Origin: Zygophlyctis sp. KS116
Lineage: Eukaryota > Chytridiomycota
DNA length: 64,000 bases
Assembly: GCA_054661495.1 (NCBI GenBank)
Contig: BAAFSQ010000009.1
Coordinates: 23,145 to 87,144, forward strand
Direction of reading: 5' to 3'
A program made the position numbers and the translations under genes. Shown piece by piece: positions 57,791 to 64,000 of this stretch (within the stretch, counting starts at the first letter, position 1; each line of letters begins with the position of its first letter). The notes beneath the pieces are model-generated. The model ran no database searches and was not told where the DNA came from. It saw only the letters and a list, made by a program, of their open reading frames with translations.

Positions 57791-60137
57791 ATGAAACAAA
57801 AAGTAAAATTGGGAAGATCTCTTAAGCCGGCAACTAATAAAACTAATACTAATTTCAAGTCTCAGAAAATCAATGTTCCTCTACAGACTTTAAAAAAGGA
57901 TTTTCTAAATCTGAATTCACTCACTTTAACCAAAGATGTGCTAAAAGATATACTAGTGCACAAGGAGACTCTAGATGAAAGTCAGATTTGGAATTTTTTG
58001 CTGCAGTCACTCTATTCAAAATCACAAAAGAGAATTATTTTGAAGAATTCTTGGAATGAAATTATTGGAAAATTACAAATTTCGCCGTTTATAAATCTAA
58101 TAACTACACACTTGAATTGTGCTCTCTGTCATATTGATCAAGATATAAGATTAGATTCTCTAGAACTATTAAAGCATTTGCATCCGCTGCCTTCCTTGAT
58201 TGCAGATAATGTATTACAAAATCTGCTGGAAATGTTGGATCAAAAAAATGCTAATGCAAGACTTAAAGTTTTAAGTCAAATTTTGATGATTTTACAAAGT
58301 GGAATGTTGCCTACAGTGTTTATTACATCTCAACCAGATATGGAAATGGTTGATAAAGAGATGCAAAAAGTCACATGTCCTAATTTTCTTAATTTCAATT
58401 CTCAAAAGGTGGATTCAAAACACAATAAAGAGTCTAGAGACTTTAAAATTCAGGAAAAAAGTTTACCGTTTTTAGTAAATTACTGGATAGAAAGTATGGT
58501 GGTATTAGAAAAGGAAATTATAGAAGTTTCAAGTGATTTAAAAATATTACAGGAAATTTTAAAGATTATGATTATTCTAGCAAAAAAAGGATCAGGAGAG
58601 GATTTAATAAGTTTAAGGAAATCAGTGGAGAAATATGTCGCTCAAGCATTTCCTTTTGGGATAGAAAAAGTGAAAAAAGAATCTGAAGCAATACTTAATG
58701 AAATGAATTGGGATTATTGCCTTTTAGTAACTGGTTTTTCTTGTAGAAACCAACACGAGGCAAAATTATTAGGTCCTGTAGTGGATTATATACTGGGTTT
58801 TTTAAAGGTATCTTTACTCAAACTCTAAACTATTAAAGGGATTTTCTGGGACTGTAATATCAGCTGATAGAATAGATGGCATATTTCCAGTTATTTGGGA
58901 GATTTTAAATAATCCTTTTGTGTCAAAAAGAGTGGATATCCTAGATAGGCTAATCAATTTTAAAGTAGTCGATAGATCTAATTCAATATTTAAAAAGAAA
59001 TTTGAGTTTATCGCTTTCGTGATAAAAGTAATTTTTTGGGAATTAAATATAGGAAGTTGATGAAAAAAGATTAGATCTTGATCTTAAAAGGGATGATCAA
59101 ATTATTCAGGAAATTAAGAAATGGATATATTATCTTCCACGTAAAATATGGGAACTAAAGCTAAACAATATGGAATTGACACAGGTAAATTCATAAAAAT
59201 TAATATAAAGAAAATTATAGACTTTCTAGTATACATTTTTCAGCATAATATTTTGGACATTTGTTATGATCAGGTAATTTTAATCGTCTAATTTTAAGAT
59301 TGGAGTAGAAAATTTTCAATTGTCATTGGTTCCTCTATTTCATGTAGTTGCTCCCAAGGGCGATATTTATGGGCCTTTTAACTCTTATTCATGGGAAAAT
59401 CAACAGCATTTGCTTAATTTATTATTTTATCTTCCTGAAATTCATCAGAAACTGCTAATAGCCATTTTAGCTTGCTTAACAGGTATTATAATTATCATTT
59501 AAATATAAGTTTTCTCCGTAAATGGAGAAACGGTCTCACATTTTGTGGACATCATTTACGATCGACAGCTACGATGTAACTTCTCATTAGAAAAGCATTT
59601 ATATGCGAGTATTTGTACTACATTACTATTTGGGTATTCCTCAAAAGAGTTAAAAGAGCTTCAAAATCAATTATCTACTTCTTTTGAAGGATTTTATGAT
59701 ATTGATGAATGTCTTCAAGTGAAACAAAAAGTGTCAGGAATGCTCAAAAGACCACTAATTACAAAAGATGAATATCTAAAGGAAAGATTTTACATAGTCA
59801 AGGTAATTAATATTGTAGATTTCTAAAGATAAAGCGTATCTTTTATGCGTTCAGCCCCTTTTGGGATGAGCTTCCTAGTATAATGGATGGCTTTGCTGCT
59901 TCTGCACTTCCTTTAGATTCTGGTTTATGTTTCTTTCTTGCATTATCAAATATTGAATGCCCGATAATCGAAGCAAAAGAGCAAATTAAATCAATGATCC
60001 AGTCAATCATAAAATGTGAAGAATTAATGGTAGCTTTGATATTGCTAATTAAACAGAATATATTGAGACAGGAGAATCCTGGTAAATTCGATCAGTATCT
60101 TTTTCTAAATTCACGATCTGCTGAATCTTCATTATAA
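57791..60137 (+). CDS. IPI1: IPI1/TEX10, Rix1 complex subunit for 60S ribosome maturation
   Basis: HEAT-repeat protein of the Rix1/rixosome complex that processes ITS2 and joins Rea1 on pre-60S particles. Seven exons (57791-58807, 58839-59027, 59053-59184, 59211-59273, 59299-59482, 59510-59802, 59829-60137) give 728 residues, nearer TEX10 than yeast Ipi1 (334). The N-terminal [25 protein letters not shown] matches the family entry (KxGK...TNTxFKxKxI in parts), and [16 protein letters not shown] is a HEAT unit. The rest is divergent helices with no distinct motif. The last 46 bases overlap the 3' coding end of CDK11 on the other strand. Confidence 0.75.
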
Positions 60138-61254
60138 CGATCAAATATGGAGGTGGAACTATCACGCCTCTCATTTAATCGGCGAGGCGGTGGTGATTCT
60201 GGTGCACGTCTCTTCTCGCCTGCAGATCTTACAGGAAAGCTAGGAAATAAATTAGGATCTTTAGGGAATGGTACTTCACTTAAAAAGTTATTTAAATAAA
60301 TATACCTAAAGTAAGGACTATTTAGTGCGCTTTTTGCTGATATTCTTTGTGCTGGATCATACTCCAAGAATGATGCCAATAAGTCGAGTCCATAACTCGA
60401 TAAATTTTGAGAAAATCGATCATTTAGATAATTATAACTAAATTTAAATTTGATTTAAGCTTACGGCTTTTTTATCAAATTAACAGTCTTGAAGAGCGGC
60501 AAATCAGATATTCCAGGCCATCTATTTTCATCAGGAGTACCTAATAGAGATATAATCTTGGCTAATTGATCCATTTCTCCTCTTCCTTTAAACAGAGGAT
60601 CCTTATTTAGTAATTCAGCAAAAATACAACCTATCGACCACATATCTATAGATGTTGTATACTTGGTTTCTCCCAAGAGTAATTCTGGAGCTCTATACCA
60701 CAAAGTAACTACCAACTGAGTTACTCGTCCTAATGGAGACCCAAAGGACCGGGCTAATCCAAAATCCGCAACCTTTATCTGACCTCTATTATTCATTAAT
60801 AAATTCGAAGTCTTTAAATCCCTATGAATGATCCAGTTTGAGTGTAGAAAATCTATAGCAGACAATAACTGCAGCATTATAGTCTTGATTTCTCCAGCAA
60901 GAAATGCTGATGGCATATTGTCCAATAATGTTTTTAGATCATGTTCAATATATTCCATAACCATGAATACGCTGCTAAAACTTGGAGTAACAACAATTTC
61001 ATGCAATTTGACGATGTTTGGATGATCAGAGAGCATTAGTGTATGAATCTCCCTTAAACAAGTGACTGGGAATCCATTTTTTTCTACGTCGAGTTTGATC
61101 TTTTTAAGTGCCACAATTTCCTTTGTATCCTTATCTTGGCCCCTGTAGACAATTCCTTATCTCATCAGTCTCTCAAATTACCATAAGTGCCCTCAGCGAT
61201 TTTATTTAATCTTGTATACCGATCAACGGATCTGCATGGAGCTATGGATTCCAT
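60092..61254 (-). CDS. CDK11: CDK11/PITSLRE-type cyclin-dependent kinase
   Basis: Nuclear kinase linked to transcription and splicing with cyclin L. Exons 61254-61182, 61155-60465, 60437-60306, 60278-60092 give 360 residues, just the kinase domain plus a short tail (animal CDK11 has a long N-terminus). [24 protein letters not shown] opens the domain in two exons; the C-helix is PVTCLRE, where PITSLRE gave the family its name. [37 protein letters not shown] and [19 protein letters not shown] (after removing a stopless 27-nt intron at 60279-60305) match CDK11. The tail is Arg/Pro/Ser-rich. Its ATG lies inside the last codons of the AACS gene. Confidence 0.9.
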
Positions 61255-63544
61255 TTCAACTCTGGAATGTTTTGATATAACTTCAACGATTCAGGGTTTG
61301 CCAATGCAGTTCCCAGTGGCGCATTCTCTCCATTAAGTATCTTTTTCACAGCTATTTCCACTTTTTTACCAGTCAGAGTATACGGGATATCACCAATGCT
61401 AAGAATAAAACTAGGTACATGTCTTGGTGATAATAGAGTGCGTATCTTGGTTTTGATTTGATTTATAAGTTCTTGGGTTAATTCCTCCTCGGGGTGCATT
61501 TTACAAAACAATACTACTCTCTCATCATCGCCAATTTTTTGTCCAACCTATCAAACCATTATTATACTTGATATTACAGCCAAGGAATCTTGTATAGTAG
61601 GAAAATTTGCAATGATATTGTATAATTCAGCACTACCAAATCGTACACCTGATGGATTCAATGTTCCATCAGATCTTCCCAACATATGAACACCTCCAGT
61701 TTTGGAATTTATCATCACGAAATCACCGTGATACCAAACTTTTCCTAGAAAATTACCGTCAAGAGTAAGATACCGCCATACTCTGAAAAGTATGCATTCT
61801 TGTATTTTTCATTATTTGGATCATCCCAAAAATAAACAGGCATCACAGGAAAAGGTTCTAAAATTAAAAAGAAAGAGTTACTTGAACAGACCAAATCACC
61901 GGGTGTATCATAAATCGGACATCCTATTTTTTATATACGATTAAAATTACCTGATCCATCCCAAGCTTCTACCTTCATTCCTAAGCAACGGCATTGAATT
62001 TCACCACGATATACTGGCAAGTAAGAATTATGACCTGCAAATAGCGATACAATGTCAGTACCACCTAAATTTTCAAAATAATACTATTGCTTACCAGTTA
62101 TTGATCCCAATAAAACGTCGCTCTTAATCTTAGTGTACACAAAATCAAAAGATTCAGGACTTAGTGGTGAGCCAGTAGAGTATATAGTTCTTAATGTTTT
62201 TAAATCACAAACTTGCCCTATTTTTTAAAAGCTTTTTAATCAATACCAGGGTAAACTTTTGCTTCCAAAAGACTTTGAATATATTTTGCAGAAGTTCCAA
62301 AAATACTAACTCTGAGTTGTCACGTTAATTCTTAAGTACCCAAATTGATCTACCAATTCCCATAAACGCATTGGACTTGGCTTAAAAGGGCTTCCATCAT
62401 ATAAAACTATTGTTGCTCCTGTTGCAAGACTCCCTACTAGCCAATTCCACATCATCCAACCAGTTGTAGTGTAATAAAAAAATACATCATCTCTAGTCAT
62501 TGAACCATGAATAACATGTTCCTTCAAGTGTTGTATTAATATACCCCCAGCAGAATGTACTATACATTTTGGTTTTCCAGTGGTCCCAGATGAATATAAA
62601 ACCACTAAAGGATGATTGAAAGGAAGCTGTTCAAATTCCAGAGGGCTATCTGGAGCTGAATTCATGAATTCTGTCCAAGAAATCGCATTTTGAATTCCGC
62701 TCAAATCAAAAGCTTGATCAATAAAAGGAACTACGATAACCTTTTCCACAGTTGGTAATTCTAAATTCTAAAAATCTAAAAATCCTACCTTGAGCAACTT
62801 GCTTTAATTTCCCTAAATGATCATGAACACGACCATTATACCAAACTGCATTTACCGATAATAATATTTTTGGCTTAACTTGCCCAAACCTCTCTAAAAC
62901 TCCCTAAATGTTTTTAGAAATTTAAAGTACAAGAGTGCCAAAATCTGGAGATGCAGAAGACCAAATAGCCCCAATTGATGCAGCCGCCAACATTGTCATC
63001 ACCTTTTATTAGAAACATTTCATATACTGCTTCTGGACAGTTTGGAACATACGCCACAATCACATCACCAACACCAACATTTGCCTTTTTAAGTCCAGCT
63101 GCAATTTTTTCGACATAAGTAAAGAGTTGCTTAAAAGTGTATTGAACGCTCTTAGAAGCATCTTCTCCTGCCGAAATAATTGCGATACGATCATCTCTAA
63201 ATTTCAATATATTTTGAGCGTAATTTAATTTGCTTCCGATAAACCATTCTGGAATTTCATTCATAGGCACATCTTGTAGAACCTTTCCGTGAATATTTTT
63301 AAATTACTTTTTGCCATGGAGAAGCAATAATTCCAGTAAATTCTAAAACTAATTCCCAAAACCTTTCTATTTCCGTGACACTCCAATCCCACAATTTATC
63401 ATACGAATCTATTATGAATTTCTGATTTGTACCGATCGATTCATCATACTTTGAATTTACTAAATCCATAAATTTCTTCATTGGCAATGAGTCTGCGCTC
63501 TTCGGCGACCATAACTGTTTTGCTGATAACTGACTATCAGCCAT
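61242..63544 (-). CDS. AACS: Acetoacetyl-CoA synthetase
   Basis: Cytosolic ligase activating acetoacetate (ketone body or leucine-derived) with ATP and CoA for lipid synthesis. Twelve exons (63544-63308, 63282-63028, 63002-62931, 62903-62789, 62760-62340, 62311-62247, 62217-62095, 62064-61953, 61925-61882, 61857-61774, 61744-61578, 61547-61242), introns 24-30 nt, give 666 residues, the family length. Landmarks: [16 protein letters not shown], the AMP-binding P-loop [80 protein letters not shown] and the C-terminal [15 protein letters not shown] with the acetylation-type Lys. The final codons (Lys-Trp-Asn-Pro-stop) overlap the CDK11 start by 13 bases. Confidence 0.94.
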
Positions 63545-63932
63545 TACTCCCACACTCTATCCTCGCCCGTAACTATTCTTGTCCTGTTTCAACCCTGCAT
63601 AAATGCCTCAATAGAAGGTTCAAGCCTTAAATGCACAATAAATATATATTTTCTTATGAAAAGAGAAAGTATTTTCATCTTGGTTGGTTACTCTGATTCT
63701 ACACCTTTGATTTTAGAAGCATGAATTGATAATCTGAATCGTATCCAATCAATAGTTACATCTCCCATCCTCAATCTACCAACAGCTACTGCAGATTGAG
63801 ATAAGGAGTTCGCTATTGATCATATTTCACTGAAACTTGCGACAGAATACCAGACGACTTATGGTGTACATAAGAGTAGACATAAACTAAGATTCCGCTT
63901 TATATAGTTAATATTAATCTAAGATACCAGCA
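63545..63932. other. Upstream region of AACS, no complete gene seen
   Basis: A minus-strand stretch at about 63683-63810 reads VGRLRMGDVTIDWIRFRLS before a stop and looks like the tail of a protein, but no start or family is evident and stops precede it. It may be a gene fragment or a final exon of a gene extending right. Otherwise promoter and AT-rich spacer. Confidence 0.35.
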
Positions 63933-64000
63933 GACTTATTGTCCATACCAGCAGATACTCGATCCATACCAGCAGATTCTGATCCATACCAGCAGACTTA
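63933..64000. repeat. Tandem repeat of about 20-21 bp at the right edge
   Basis: Four consecutive units share the core CATACCAGCAGA with variable 3' parts; an earlier degraded copy (ATACCAGACGACTTATGG) lies near 63850. The array continues past the window. On the plus strand one frame reads PYQQI repeatedly, on the minus strand all frames are open here, so coding repeat or minisatellite are both possible. Confidence 0.75.

Overview
The window is eukaryotic nuclear DNA, AT-rich and very gene-dense. It looks like an early-diverging zoosporic fungus (chytrid or Rozella/Cryptomycota grade); I infer this from content and made no database match. Fungal-type genes include a chitin deacetylase with a GPI-like tail, a P3A plasma-membrane proton ATPase, a CSC1 channel and a Ync13-type Munc13 protein. 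Flagellar genes include radial spoke RSPH3, a 4,300-residue ASH-domain protein of HYDIN/CFAP type, the basal-body protein CCDC61 and a Rabin8/Sec2 exchange factor. Almost every gene is cut by introns of 23-33 nt (about 119 reconstructed here, longest 52 nt, nearly all GT...AG), so open reading frames alone split most genes; the models given join exons by phase and by family conservation. Reconstructed lengths divide by three for every complete gene.

Layout. 1-8,041: partial tyrosinase, DDHD phospholipase, YdhF-like aldo-keto reductase, a small coiled-coil protein, lactate dehydrogenase and SAP18 (all minus), then an unknown plus-strand gene. 8,243-10,200: chitin deacetylase, a decayed fragment resembling it, and a hAT transposon remnant. 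10,386-18,668: CSC1 channel divergent from a MARK kinase, then the proton ATPase. 18,744-28,886: RSPH3, an unusual beta-tubulin, Sec2/Rabin8, Ync13/Munc13, p24 and a SWI3/RSC8 subunit. 28,985-42,620: the giant ciliary ASH gene. 42,922-49,695: EF-hand protein overlapping the mRNA cap methyltransferase, cofilin, VPS52, CCDC61, proteasome alpha2, mL54. 49,675-56,686: MUS81, two tandem UDP-glucuronate decarboxylase genes that share a near-identical 1-kb block, a coiled-coil protein, a MAPKK and HOP2. 56,935-63,544: an acidic Asp/Tyr-rich protein, IPI1/TEX10, CDK11 and acetoacetyl-CoA synthetase. The right edge holds a tandem repeat.

Functional themes: flagellum and basal body (RSPH3, giant ASH protein, CCDC61, perhaps the EF-hand protein), polarised secretion (Sec2, Ync13, VPS52, p24, DDHD lipase), cell wall and sugar nucleotides (chitin deacetylase, UXS pair), ion transport (proton ATPase, CSC1), and recombination (HOP2, MUS81). 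Genes are packed so tightly that several coding regions overlap: AACS/CDK11 and EF-hand/cap methyltransferase on the same strand, and IPI1/CDK11, MUS81/mL54 and Ync13/p24 tail to tail.
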